A DNA stretch of 15,731 nucleotides, taken from positions 1-15,731 of the forward strand of contig RXOD01005132.1 of NCBI GenBank assembly GCA_005223375.1, read 5' to 3'. How positions within the stretch are numbered: position 1 is the first letter of the stretch; each line of letters opens with the position of its first letter. Position numbers and translations under genes: made by a program. Shown here one piece after another: positions 1 to 8,776 of the stretch. This DNA comes from Amoebophrya sp. AT5.2 (Eukaryota; Sar; Dinophyceae; Syndiniales; Amoebophryaceae). The notes under the pieces were generated by a model. It made no database searches and was not told where the DNA came from. It was given only the letters and a program-made list of their open reading frames with translations.

Positions 1-725
1 AATAGTCCAACGGCACGCGGCCCTGGGCCCCCCGCCCGTCCGTGTTTGCCGGCCTCAGGAGAATTATCTTCACTATGGCGTCGCCGGTGGTGTAACTGCT
101 GAGTGGAGGTGTTTGATCCGGGCATCCCTGGGGAGCCGCGCACCTTTCTTGACGTGGTGGAGCTCGTGGTGATTAGCACATTTTCATCGCCCCGCGGGCC
201 CCCGCCGCCAGACCCCCGCGCGCCGCCAGGCCCACCAGGTCCCGGACCCGGCATGCTGCTGCTTTGCCCCGGACTTGGACGGCCCCCCGGGGGTGGACCG
301 TAATCGCCTCCAGAGGACGTGAGCGCCCCGGGCGGAGCGCGGTCCACCGCGGCGGCGGCCTGTTCGTGCACGATGAGACCCTGCTGCAAGAGCTCGAGGA
401 ACGGCGTGCTCTGGATCAGGTCATCGCCTCCCCGTTCGAGGGCTTGCAGGCCCGCCTCCACGGACAGAGCGAGTCTGGCAGCCGTCTGCACGTCCGCCTT
501 GTTCTTGCCGAAGCCTACCGCACAAATCACGGGACACGCGCGCCGACGGATTGTCACTGCCTGGACGGCCATGCCACGCCGGTCCTGCATCCGCAGCGGG
601 TGCCCCGGAGGCAGGTGCGCCAGCCAACGCTCAAGAACCTGGCATAAAGTAGAAGTTCGTGCAATTTGTTTCGACTTCGAGAATGGATAGGAAGACCTAC
701 GAACGCAGTACAGGTCCGCCACGAC
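1..725 (-). CDS. Unrecognised protein, exon 2, 3' partial (runs off the window)
   Basis: Read on the minus strand from 725, this frame has 241 codons without a stop and is cut by the window edge at base 1. Codon third positions are strongly G/C, as in the clear genes nearby. It lies in the same frame as the ORF at 1472-786, beyond that ORF's TAG. The simplest model is one gene with a 78-bp intron (803-726) that removes the TAG. The acceptor at 726 follows a pyrimidine-rich tract ending TTTCGAG. A stretch reading CAVGFGKNKADVQTAARLAL (around residue 300 of the joined protein) vaguely recalls the C-terminal half of a double-stranded-RNA-binding domain, but I do not claim that fold. The last roughly 120 residues are low-complexity, rich in Gly, Pro, Ser and Arg. 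An alternative acceptor is CCAG at about 639. I do not recognise the family. Confidence 0.6.
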
Positions 726-803
726 CTCGAAAGGAAACCAACAGGAGCAGAATAAGTAATCATCTTCAAGGAGGTGGAGGTATGACTATGAATAGCGGAA
801 TAC
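726..803 (-). other. Inferred 78-bp intron
   Basis: The donor is GTATTC at 803 and the acceptor is CGAG at 726, after a T/C-rich tract. Both junctions are phase 0. Removing this segment eliminates the in-frame TAG (788-786) and joins the flanking open frames. Without splicing, the upstream ORF simply ends at 786. This is inferred from sequence only, with no transcript evidence. Confidence 0.4.
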
Positions 804-1472
804 GAACAATCCTGCTGCAAAAGCAAACCCATCGAAATCTTCTGCGTCTTGCGTCTTGTTACGAGTAGGTACTACGATACAACGTGCTACTCTAGTAGAA
901 GTACGGTTGAAAAGTACCTGCTGCATATGATCGGTGCTTCGTGTCCAAGATTCGTCGGTGGGTACGATGCCGAGCTGCTGCAGCCATTGCGGCAAGTTTG
1001 CTGCCACCTTCCGTTCTTCGGCGCCAAGAAAACAACCGAGCAGCGTGCTGACAGAGGGCGCATCTTGCGGACTCAGGCTTACCACGAACAGCATTTTGTT
1101 TTGCCGCGTGTTCCCGTCTGGAACTGAAGTCGGGGGCAGCAGTAGCCGTGTTAATTGCTCGACGAGTTCCCCAGGTTCAAGGTATGCAATGTCAATTTCT
1201 GAACGCCGCCCTGAGGGGCTGAGGACGTCCTTGAGCTGCGGAGAGGGTTTTTCTTCAGCAAGCTTGTCAAGCCCTGGTGCAGCTGCCTCTACTTCCGACG
1301 GTTCGTATTCTCCTGTTTCGAATTCGCCTTCGAAATAACCCTCGAGAGCGACGAAGTGGCGTCCTTCGATCTCGGTGGAGGACGCGGGCTGGAAGAAGAA
1401 CTGCGCGACGAGCAAGGTACACGTGAAGAAACTACACCAGCAACAGCAAACAGGATGAAGTAGCGATTTCAT
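804..1472 (-). CDS. Unrecognised secreted or membrane-anchored protein, exon 1
   Basis: The ATG at 1472 opens a 228-codon ORF that would stop at 786. With the inferred intron, 223 codons (to 804) belong to exon 1. Residues 1-30 are hydrophobic and Cys/Phe-rich, like a signal peptide or signal anchor, and are followed by an acidic Glu-rich stretch (about 34-75). Two N-glycosylation sequons (NRT and NKT) lie near the end, which fits a secretory route. Nothing in the middle matches a family I know, although segments such as MLFVVSLSPQDAPSVSTLLG look like ordinary globular protein. The start is chosen as the first ATG, directly upstream of the hydrophobic segment. The gene points the same way as the PPPDE gene to its right. 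If the intron model is wrong, this is a complete 228-residue protein. Confidence 0.55.
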
Positions 1473-3110
1473 TCCCCCGCGGTCCTGATTGCCATCGTGA
1501 TCTCAACCACGACTTTCGGAAATACCGTTACCGACTGGCCACTACACTCGACGCAGCTAAACGTCGATCGCAGCAGCTGATATCGCGCACGGGCACGAAG
1601 TGGGCCTTGTCGGTTGCTTCCAAGTTAGCTTTAGGTCGCGCGGGCGGAATGCATCTTGGGATTGCTATACAAAAACAATGATGGACCGACGAGAGCGATC
1701 AAATATTCGCAGACGCGGTCGAAGAAAAATTGCGTCGCAATCCCATCATCTCTCTACAAACTTGTCCACTCTGCCTTCATCGTCTTTGGAAACGTTGATT
1801 CGTGTTGTTGTTCGTCATTGATTCGCTATCGATTTTTGCGCGTTGTAAAGAATTCGACTGAAAAAATCAGCTTCAGAGATGGGGGGAGCCTCAGTCGTTG
1901 AACATGAACGTACGGGGACCACGCAGACGTAGGGTGCTCGTATTCCTATTCCTTTTCGTTGGTACTGATAGTAGATACCGTGTGCGTCAACATGGAAGAA
2001 CTATAAGTCAAGACGTTCGATAAAAAATGAACGAAAGGGTTCGGTAGTTGGTTACCTGAGCTTCTGCTTCTGGATCTGGCAGCTCGAGCAAATAGAACAA
2101 GGAGATTGTTCACAGTTGTTCACTATCTATGCGGAGATAAAAAACATGTTTCTGAATCTGATTCTGCTGCCTGTGATGTAGTTTTATGGGTAACTTCTGA
2201 ATCAGGACCAGGAGGGAGTAGGGAGAGGGGGTAGGGACCTACTACTACTCGCACTACGACGCGCTAGACGCAGCCTCGAAGAACGACTACCCTAGGCTTC
2301 TAGACCACTGGATGAAGCATGAGAGGCAGCGACCACCAAAAGAACAGAAAATCCGCACCCGCAGTGGTCGATAGATTAAAGGAAAAGTATTTTTCTACCT
2401 GCAGCAGCAGCTTCACGGAAGGAGTAGCAGGCCGATCCCTATCACCGGCACATAGAAAGACTATGGTGATTTGAGTTTGACGGAAGAGGAAGAGCCCATT
2501 CTGACGTATGTCTGAAATGAAGTCCCAGATATCATGCATGAGAACAATGAGCATTACGCGACAGCACTCGCGACGAGGCCGAACATCAACTGCTTTTCCC
2601 ATAATGGCACTCAACGGTGGTCGAGACGCGAAACCCCCTCGTCGACAATAACTGATACTCAGCAATTTAAGGTGGAAATATTCATGTTGATATTTTTTTT
2701 ACTTTTTCAACAGCATCATTTTGCTTGTTGACACGTGCACGTCGTTCTCGATCTCGTTCTCCTCGTCGACATCGACAAATTTGCGAGTAGGAGCGTCTGC
2801 GAAATCGGCTTTCTCGTCGAATCTCACGTACTCATTCTCATATGATAGCGAAAGCGATACATTTTGTAATATATTTCGCATTCGCCCTACTTGTCTTTAG
2901 ATGTAAAGATGTGACTGCGAATGGCGGCAATTCGTACGGGTACGCATCCCACAACTTCCACCACCACGCAGACGCACTTCATCAATTGTTGTGCTGGCAA
3001 ACGTTACAGCAGGAGCAGGGCAGCTACTTACGTCGTCGCGCAATGATCGCACGAGTCTACGGTGTTTTTATTCCCAGCAACCAACTACAAGGCGCTTTTG
3101 TATAAGAAAG
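1473..3110. other. Intergenic stretch, no convincing gene
   Basis: This A/T-richer 1.6 kb lies between the 3' end of the PPPDE gene and the start of the gene at 1472, so it should hold the PPPDE terminator and the promoter of the left gene. I see no RNA gene, large repeat or domain. Only short ORFs occur. The two that look least random are the acidic minus-strand ORF 2881-2699 and a plus-strand ORF at 2842-3105 with a hydrophobic start. They overlap, so at most one is likely real. Confidence 0.5.
2699..2881 (-). CDS. Weak candidate small acidic ORF or exon (60 aa)
   Basis: The ATG at 2881 opens 60 codons. The middle (about residues 17-52) is acidic, with codons ending mostly in G or C, unlike the A/T-rich surroundings. 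It ends at a TAA inside AAAAAGTAAAAA, which could also be a splice donor (GTAAAA). It could therefore be an isolated exon or a chance ORF. It matches no family I know, and no neighbour clearly continues it. Confidence 0.18.
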   Translation of the reverse strand: MRNILQNVSLSLSYENEYVRFDEKADFADAPTRKFVDVDEENEIENDVHVSTSKMMLLKK

Positions 3111-3434
3111 TTAGCGCCCTTGCTCCGGCGGTGCCGCGGTCCCTGCCTCCGACGCGCGGCCCGCGGCCGGCGCAGCCACGCTACTGTGGGATCGCGACGA
3201 GACCGCCAGCCCGCCGAAGCTCGGCAGCCACGACTTCACGAATTTATCCAAAGACGCGGGAACGGTGTCGACGCCAAGCTCCTCACAGAACGCGCGCGCA
3301 AAGTCGACACAATTCCTTGTGTTCAAATCGTACTCCGCGCCCAACCACACGGTCTTCATCCGGTTCACGATCTGCTGTACCCTGCCTCGGGTCTTGATGT
3401 TCGTGTACCCGACGGGGATGGACTCGGCGTAAAC
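3111..3434 (-). CDS. PPPDE (DeSI-like) peptidase, exon 2 with catalytic Cys
   Basis: This exon gives the C-terminal 107 residues of the PPPDE gene and ends with TAA at 3113-3111. The key segment reads LGAEYDLNTRNCVDFARAFC, matching the family pattern of Tyr/His-x-Leu followed by Asn-Cys-x-x-Phe. The Cys (about residue 507 of the joined protein) is the expected nucleophile. A following segment with the spacing VDTVPASLDKFV matches the usual IPxWI-type helix after the catalytic Cys. The open frame also includes an ATG at 3446, but that would give a protein without the catalytic His, so I place the exon start after CAACAACAG at 3435. The last roughly 30 residues are an Ala/Gly/Ser-rich tail. Known family members remove SUMO or ubiquitin-like modifiers or act as deubiquitinases or palmitoyl-thioesterases; which applies here cannot be told. 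Confidence 0.75.
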   Translation of the reverse strand, partial: VYAESIPVGYTNIKTRGRVQQIVNRMKTVWLGAEYDLNTRNCVDFARAFCEELGVDTVPASLDKFVKSWLPSFGGLAVSSRSHSSVAAPAAGRASEAGTAAPPEQGR

Positions 3435-3606
3435 CTGTTGTTGCATAGTAAATCAATGTCAATAATCATGAAGACTCGTCGAAACTAACGACCCACTTGC
3501 CATCAAATGCTCAGCGAAAAGTACGCAAACGGCGAGATGATCGCTCACACAGAGCATGAGCAAGAGTATGGGTATGGGTAATAGGTAGTACATGATCCCT
3601 GTTCAC
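3435..3606 (-). other. Inferred 172-bp intron splitting the PPPDE domain
   Basis: The donor is GTGAAC at 3606 and the acceptor is CAACAACAG ending at 3435. Both junctions are phase 0. Joining the flanks restores a continuous PPPDE domain, whereas reading through gives 31 unrelated residues and then a stop. The intron contains a short TATGGG-type repetition near 3564-3579 (plus-strand sense) with no obvious meaning. Confidence 0.7.
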
Positions 3607-5001
3607 GCGGGGCCGGACCCTGCTGATGCCGCTGCCGGAGTCGCAAAAGCCGTACTGCTGCTCGTCCCCAAACACCTCCACCCCGGTGTGGAAGGCGCCG
3701 AAATTTTCCAGTCCGAAAACCTTCTCGAAGAGCAGCGAATTCAGCGCCTCGAAGGTCCACCCGTTCCCAATGCGTACATGGTACACGTTCACATACACCA
3801 GGTTGGGGCGGTGGCCACGAGCGAACTTATTCTCGGGAAGATGCGCCTCGAGGGGGCATCTCAGGTAACGCCGCGCGCACTGGTACTCACTCACGAGAAT
3901 CGAGATCTTCGCGAGACCGTCATCTTCAGGAGTACTACTTGGACTGCTTGCTTGTGTTGCTTTGCCTCTGTCCTCGGCAGAAGTTCCGTCGCTCTCGACC
4001 ACTTCCCTCGGTCCACAAGAACCTAAACCATCAACCGGACCTAGGTCTCGTCCTCCCTTCAACAGCTCTACTGCCTGGTTCGCCCACGACATTCGCGGCT
4101 TTACGTAGCCTCTCCTCGGGTCGTCGGCGGCCGCGGGAACCTCCTTTTGCCGCTCGTGCAGACGCGGCGTCATGCGGCTACTTGCGGGCAGCTCCGCAGT
4201 GGATGTCGACGACTTGCTGGAGCCACCCCCAGCCCCGAGTCCGGAGAGAGAAAGTGACAGGGAGGCTGGATCCAGACCACCGGTTTCGGACATCATGGAT
4301 GAGCCGTGATGTCTCCTTGTACCTCCGCCGCCTGCTCCTGCGCCACCAACTTGACCCCCACGCCGGGAGGTGGACGAGGAATCGGTGCTTTCAGTGTCTG
4401 CTTCCGGCGCGTGCTCAAAGTAATCCTTCGACGACGGCTTGTCGAGAAGCCACACGCCGTCCTCCTGGGGGCGAGAATTCCGCGGCCTCGTACCCTTTGA
4501 CGGACTCGGGGGCGGTGGACCGGTGCTGCCTTTCGTCATCGCAGGCGACGAGACGGACCCATCTTGTCGACCTCCCTCGTCATGAAGATCGTTAGTGCCG
4601 CTTACCCCTTCAGGAGCTTCCGCTCTTCTGTTGCTTTTTTGGGGTGGACCACGACCAGCAACGTCAGCAGTGCTGTCTCCCGCTGCGAGGTCGTTTTCAT
4701 GATCCGACGACCGCCACTCCGTGAAATCGTCGACATGTCGGAAGACGGGCTCGAGCTCCTCGATGATTTCGTAGCCGCCCGTGTCCGGAGTCACGTGCTC
4801 CTTAACGAGCGTGACCATGCGGGGCGCAAGCCCAAGCTGGTCCGCGATCGCTGTTTTCAGTGCGATGGCTGTGATATCGGGATCCAGATCGCGCAGCAAA
4901 ACCTCCTTCCCGTAGGCGTGCCGTGACCTGTTCTTGAACGAAATCTGCAGCTTGCTACTGCCTACGCCTGCAGAGCCAGAAGTCCCACGAGGCGCCATCA
5001 T
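3607..5001 (-). CDS. PPPDE (DeSI-like) peptidase with ubiquitin-like N-terminus, exon 1 with catalytic His
   Basis: The exon gives 465 residues from a paired ATGATG at 5001; the frame is open upstream but has no other ATG, so this is the likely start. Residues about 17-85 look like a ubiquitin-fold domain, with a beta start (KLQISFKNRS), then LRDLDPDITAIALKTAIADQ, which resembles the beta2/helix segment of such folds. A long disordered, charged, Ser/Gly-rich linker follows (about 95-380). The PPPDE N-terminal half begins near VYVNVYHVRIGNGW and carries the catalytic His in FGAFHTGVEVFGDEQQYGF (His about residue 438). The joined protein is about 572 residues, far longer than the usual 150-250 residue DeSI proteins. 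A ubiquitin-like domain on an isopeptidase suggests recruitment to ubiquitin or proteasome pathways (inference). The retrotransposon end lies 236 bp upstream and could affect the promoter. Confidence 0.72.
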
Positions 5002-5236
5002 GATGCCAAAAATGTAGGGGTATGCCTTTGCCTGCTGCTTGATGCAAAGTTTATGAAGCTTCCACTCCTGATGAAGACTCGCTCTTTCCGTACAACTCTG
5101 AGTTTGACGATGACGGCGCTCCAACCTACTTACCCTAGTAATTGCAGAGTGATGAATGTCCCCAAGTGCAAGATAAAAGGACGCCACACGTGCAGCGACG
5201 AGTGCGTGATGACTACAGGCGAGAAATCTAAATTAT

Positions 5237-5421
5237 AAATGAAAGCCTCCTCTTGCTACGCAATACTCTGCTCCGTGCCTCCATCATTTGGAGGCGGGAA
5301 CTTGTGTTCTGCGAGGGCGATTCGGTGAGGATCTCATCTCATACGCGAGCACGCTCCGGTACGCGAAGTGCTACCGCGGGCGCGCATAAGTCTAACAGAA
5401 AGAACTCAAACTTCCTGAAAA
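5237..5421 (-). repeat. Split direct repeat B2 (outer 3' copy)
   Basis: This 185-bp segment is identical to 5898-6082 except C at 5271 versus T at 5932. The match begins at AAATGAAAGCC and ends in the A-run after CTTCCTG. As the outermost copy it should mark the element's 3' terminus. Near identity implies a recent insertion or gene conversion. Confidence 0.85.
5277..5295. other. 7-bp inverted repeat in B2, possible recombinase site
   Basis: GCCTCCA, spacer TCATT, TGGAGGC: a perfect 7-bp palindrome with a 5-bp spacer. Tyrosine recombinases usually cut at such paired arms around a short core. The site lies about 40 bp inside the element end, so its role as the crossover point is a guess. Confidence 0.35.
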
Positions 5422-5673
5422 ACCGTACCACGTATCCTATGATCGAGGTCGCCAGTGACAGACGCGAGAGAGATTTCTGACCAATCTAGCCGGAGAGGAA
5501 CAAAACATATCCCTTACCCTAAATTTCCCAATACGAAGTACCTGTAGTAACGCAACAAAAACACACAAACAATCCAAATCATCGAAGATCCCCGAGCCCG
5601 CGACTACTTCAAGCAGTGGTGGGAGGGATGGGTCTTGAAAGTCGCGGCAAGACAGTATCGCATCAAGGCCGCC
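5422..5673 (-). other. Unmatched segment between A2 match and B2
   Basis: These 252 bp lie between the A-repeat match (5674-5706) and B2. In a textbook split-repeat element A2 and B2 abut. I find no convincing counterpart of this segment next to A1 (15500-15698) or next to B1 (from 6083), and no ORF on the element strand. It may be an inserted sequence, a variable part of the repeat, or the result of recombination between copies. Confidence 0.4.
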
Positions 5674-5706
5674 CCAGAAACAATCATCAGTTCCCAGCTG
5701 TGCTGA
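5674..5706 (-). repeat. Split direct repeat A2 (visible matching part)
   Basis: These 33 bp match 15699-15731 with a single A/G difference (plus-strand core CATCAGTTCCCAGCTGTGCT). The match is stopped only by the window edge, so A2 probably continues through 5707-5897 up to B1. Confidence 0.75.
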
Positions 5707-5897
5707 CCCTTTCTCTCAGGCATTTTGCCCAACAAACGTCGCTCAGCTCGAAGCCCATCAAACAAACGTGCAGCCGCGCATGCGAACAACATCAACTCAC
5801 GTTCCGATGACAATATTTGCGGAGGCCCAGAGTCCGGCCACTCCGCCTCGAGACGGCCTTCATTTACGTTTGTCGATCGAGGGTTCATTCAAACGCC
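5707..5897 (-). other. Presumed rest of repeat A2
   Basis: This stretch lies between the A2 match and B1. If the split-repeat model holds, the same sequence should follow base 15731. It has no convincing gene on the element strand; a 94-codon minus-strand frame (5888-5604) crosses it but matches nothing I know. Confidence 0.45.
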
Positions 5898-6082
5898 AAA
5901 TGAAAGCCTCCTCTTGCTACGCAATACTCTGTTCCGTGCCTCCATCATTTGGAGGCGGGAACTTGTGTTCTGCGAGGGCGATTCGGTGAGGATCTCATCT
6001 CATACGCGAGCACGCTCCGGTACGCGAAGTGCTACCGCGGGCGCGCATAAGTCTAACAGAAAGAACTCAAACTTCCTGAAAA
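5898..6082 (-). repeat. Split direct repeat B1 (inner copy)
   Basis: This is the second copy of the 185-bp repeat, starting 63 bp downstream of the reverse transcriptase stop codon in element orientation. It carries the T variant at 5932. Confidence 0.85.
5938..5956. other. 7-bp inverted repeat in B1, possible recombinase site
   Basis: The same GCCTCCA-TCATT-TGGAGGC palindrome as in B2, at the equivalent position. Confidence 0.35.
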
Positions 6083-6145
6083 CCATCAATCACCAAAAAA
6101 ATCCAGCGCGAAACACCACGAGCCATCAGTGCTCGACAGCCATAA

Positions 6146-8761
6146 TCAGGGTTGGTAGGCAGCTGCGACCTGTCTCTGCAGCGCCAGCCGATGTCGCTCC
6201 TCCTTCTCGGCGCCGCGCTTCGCGAGCTGCAGCACAATGTCTTCGCGCGACATCGTAGCCAAGATCAAGTGAGGATGCTCGACGGGCGGCAAATCGTGCC
6301 ACGACTTGCCGTCCAGAGTGTCCTGGAACAACGCCCCCCCCTTTTTTAATCTCGTCACTTTGTGCAATTTCGCATACAAGAAGGCGAATCTACTATTGAC
6401 CTTTGGCACCAAGATCAGGGCAATGATCCTATCGGCGATCCCTTCAGACATGAAGGACGCCAGGTGCTTCACCGTGACCTGCAGCATGTCCGGCGACGGA
6501 TGCCACCACAAGACGTGGCGCTGCGCGTCCCCCGTGTCGTTGGCCCGCACCGTGAACGCGTTCAGCCGGTAGTCGTAGTAGTCGTTGCCGGTGAGTGAGT
6601 TCGCGCCACCGCGCGAACACATCATGTCCATCGTTATCTTGAGGCCAATCCTTGCTTGGACCGCGTTCAGGACGCGCGGGTTGAACCGTTTGTGCGGATT
6701 GGGATCCGCCAACGTAGAATTTAGCCAGAGTCTGCTGAGTGCGTCTGCCACGACATTAGCTTTCCCCGCTATATGCGACGCTATGAGCACAAAGCCCTTA
6801 GCAGCGCAAACCTGGATAATCTCCCCTGCAATTTTCGCCAGGTCCGGGCACTTCCCCGTGCCTGCGTTTACGTAATGGCGCGTAGTGGTATTGTCCGTGC
6901 GCAGAAACAAAAACCGGCGCCCCCCAAAGGTTTCTCCCGACTCCAGCACCTTCAGCACTGTCAGCAGCTCGCGGAAATTCGAACTCTTCTTCGCTCCATC
7001 GAACTCCCACGGAGCAAATCCCCTCGAGGTATCATCATCCACGGAGAACCCCCAACCGAGCCGGCTTGCGTCGGTTGTGACGATTGCGATGTCGGACGAC
7101 TTCATGTCGGCGAAAATGTCCGGCCAATCAAGAAGCTCGGGTGTGAAGATGTAGGACAGCCCTTTGTCCGTCTGCAAGATGGGCATCTTCGGGTCCGTGA
7201 GCAGGGTCTGCTTCCACCACTCGAAGTCCAAAAACATGGCCTCGGTGACGCGCACTGTGGGATTGAAACTTTTTCTGCCCCTCGTCCACTGTAGAATGGC
7301 GCCGGAGACTCCCAACGCGTCGTACGAAGACCTAAGGCACCGTCTTCCTAGCCGCACCACAAACGTCAAAAAGTTGAGCTTGCCGACGATGCTCGCGAGC
7401 TCCTTGGCGGTGCAGCGTGAACTGGTTCGCGCAGCCTCGAGGAAGTCGTCTAACGCGGTGACTGTCTTCGCCAACCGCTCCTTGTCCACAGACACAACCA
7501 TTTTGACTGTGTCTACGGCGAAACCAATCCAGGAAATCGCTCTGGTCGGAAAAGTCATCTTGTCTAATTTATCCGGTCGGAAGTCATGTAGTACAATACC
7601 GAGACGCCGAATAAACAACCTGAACTTCTGCATCCCAATGCACACCTTCCTGAAAGATGTTTCCGCGCCCCAGGAAGTGCCCCGAAGATCGTCGACGAAG
7701 TCCACGACGCGAAGTGAATCATCGCAGCGCGCAAAAGCCTCGATACACGCCTTGATCGAAAAGTCGTTGATCCCGGGCGAAATCGAGAGTCCCATCGCGG
7801 CGAACAAAAGCTGCGCCTTCGCTTCCACTCCCCCGCCCTCCTTAGGCAGGTTAATTCCAAATAACCTCCTAGCCGAGGGATGTAACATCCAGTGCCAAAA
7901 ACTATCACTGATGTCCAGCCCCCACAGGAACGCCGCAATCACCACCATCGCGATGAGCTGACACATGCTGCCGCACCGCGTATCCCATGGGCGAAGCCGA
8001 GGGCTCAACCCAGCAATGGACCAATCGTTCACGTAACGACTTCTATGATCCTTTACTATAAGGTTGGCCGGGGCTACTGAGAACCCCGGCGGCAACTTCA
8101 ACAAGTTGTCCCACCTAATTGCCTTCCCAATTTCCACGATACGAAGTAGCTCCTTCCTTGACGCCGCAATATCGGTAAGGATGGAGGGGAAGTCGTCCAT
8201 ATCAAACAGGGGCCTGCTGTCTCGCCAGGAGGCAACGACCGCATCGTGGTCGGTTTGCTCGATGAGCTCGAGTCTGAAGCCTCCAAACCGCAGCTTTCTG
8301 GTTTCTAACGGCGCTTCTGCTAAAAACGCCGCTTCCGGATCCATGGGCAAAGCTTCGGCAGCTGCTTTGTCCTCTCTGCTGCGATAGATATCGCGAGGTC
8401 CCTCCTGTAGTTGGAGAAAGCTGAAAACATCGGCCTTGGACCTCGGCATGGGCACCTCCTTCGAAGTCGCCACACCATCCGCACCCGTGAAGTCGACTGC
8501 CACCGTCTCCCCCAGGAACGCCTCCGCATACTGTCCCACGCGTCGTCGCGAGTACAGTTTCGCCTTCTGGGCATCGAAATACTCATTTATTTCTCGCTCC
8601 GCAATCACGTCCAACTCGGGGCGCCGCAAATTGAACAGCCTGTTCAAACGCTCAACCTCCTCCGAGGACAGGGGCGGTTTCGCCAGGCAACCAGCAACAA
8701 AAACAAAAAAACAAAAAGGAAAGGCCATAATCATCGAGAAAGGAGAAAGCGAACCCAGCAT
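6146..8761 (-). CDS. Reverse transcriptase-RNase H of a recombinase retrotransposon
   Basis: The protein has 871 residues and is intact. The reverse transcriptase region spans about 225-430: motif A LDISDSFWHW (Asp 283), motif B MGLSISPG (323-330), motif C DFVDD (Asp 357 and 358), then WIGFAVDT. RNase H follows (about 555-680) with Asp 564 (TTDAS), Glu 598 (NFRELL), Asp 623 (RTDN), His 663 and Asp 673 (ADALSR), so all catalytic positions are present. The LDxSDxFWH and DFVDD style is that of DIRS-type enzymes. Residues about 690-840 resemble the post-RNase H region of DIRS-like proteins, with WWHPSP where relatives have a W-x-NPPF-type motif. The start at 8761 gives a hydrophobic segment (11-26) encoded by a T-rich tract; translation could instead begin downstream or after a splice. 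The ORF lies 226 bp after the recombinase stop and ends with TGA 63 bp before repeat B1. Confidence 0.9.
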   Translation of the reverse strand: MLGSLSPFSMIMAFPFCFFVFVAGCLAKPPLSSEEVERLNRLFNLRRPELDVIAEREINEYFDAQKAKLYSRRRVGQYAEAFLGETVAVDFTGADGVATSKEVPMPRSKADVFSFLQLQEGPRDIYRSREDKAAAEALPMDPEAAFLAEAPLETRKLRFGGFRLELIEQTDHDAVVASWRDSRPLFDMDDFPSILTDIAASRKELLRIVEIGKAIRWDNLLKLPPGFSVAPANLIVKDHRSRYVNDWSIAGLSPRLRPWDTRCGSMCQLIAMVVIAAFLWGLDISDSFWHWMLHPSARRLFGINLPKEGGGVEAKAQLLFAAMGLSISPGINDFSIKACIEAFARCDDSLRVVDFVDDLRGTSWGAETSFRKVCIGMQKFRLFIRRLGIVLHDFRPDKLDKMTFPTRAISWIGFAVDTVKMVVSVDKERLAKTVTALDDFLEAARTSSRCTAKELASIVGKLNFLTFVVRLGRRCLRSSYDALGVSGAILQWTRGRKSFNPTVRVTEAMFLDFEWWKQTLLTDPKMPILQTDKGLSYIFTPELLDWPDIFADMKSSDIAIVTTDASRLGWGFSVDDDTSRGFAPWEFDGAKKSSNFRELLTVLKVLESGETFGGRRFLFLRTDNTTTRHYVNAGTGKCPDLAKIAGEIIQVCAAKGFVLIASHIAGKANVVADALSRLWLNSTLADPNPHKRFNPRVLNAVQARIGLKITMDMMCSRGGANSLTGNDYYDYRLNAFTVRANDTGDAQRHVLWWHPSPDMLQVTVKHLASFMSEGIADRIIALILVPKVNSRFAFLYAKLHKVTRLKKGGALFQDTLDGKSWHDLPPVEHPHLILATMSREDIVLQLAKRGAEKEERHRLALQRQVAAAYQP

Positions 8762-8768
8762 CTACCCA

Positions 8769-8776
8769 CTTAATCC
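8769..8776 (-). promoter_or_regulatory. GGATTAAG motif upstream of the reverse transcriptase start
   Basis: GGATTAAG lies 7 bp before the ATG at 8761. It directly follows a long pyrimidine tract ending TTCTTTTAG, a strong-looking splice acceptor. It resembles the GATTTAAG that touches the Gag and small-ORF start codons. Confidence 0.3.

Noticed and set aside
786..788. In-frame TAG as evidence for a reassigned stop codon
   Set aside because: TAG, TAA and TGA each end well-defined ORFs in this window (Gag, recombinase and PPPDE, reverse transcriptase), and a small intron explains the case more simply.
2300..2665. 121-codon minus-strand ORF
   Set aside because: Composition and codon use look random, with no motif.
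2842..3105. Plus-strand 87-codon ORF with hydrophobic start
   Set aside because: A/T-rich, overlaps a competing minus-strand ORF, ends just before the PPPDE stop, and shows no domain. It could be real but is not supported.
3564..3579. Short TATGGG-like tandem
   Set aside because: Under three units, inside the inferred PPPDE intron; likely chance.
5253..6258. Similar plus-strand peptides encoded in both B repeats (near 5253-5420 and 5915-6081)
   Set aside because: They are shared only because the repeats are nearly identical. They run on the strand opposite to the element genes and continue into unrelated sequence.
7164..7961. 265-codon plus-strand ORF
   Set aside because: Antisense to the reverse transcriptase, whose motifs are unmistakable on the minus strand.
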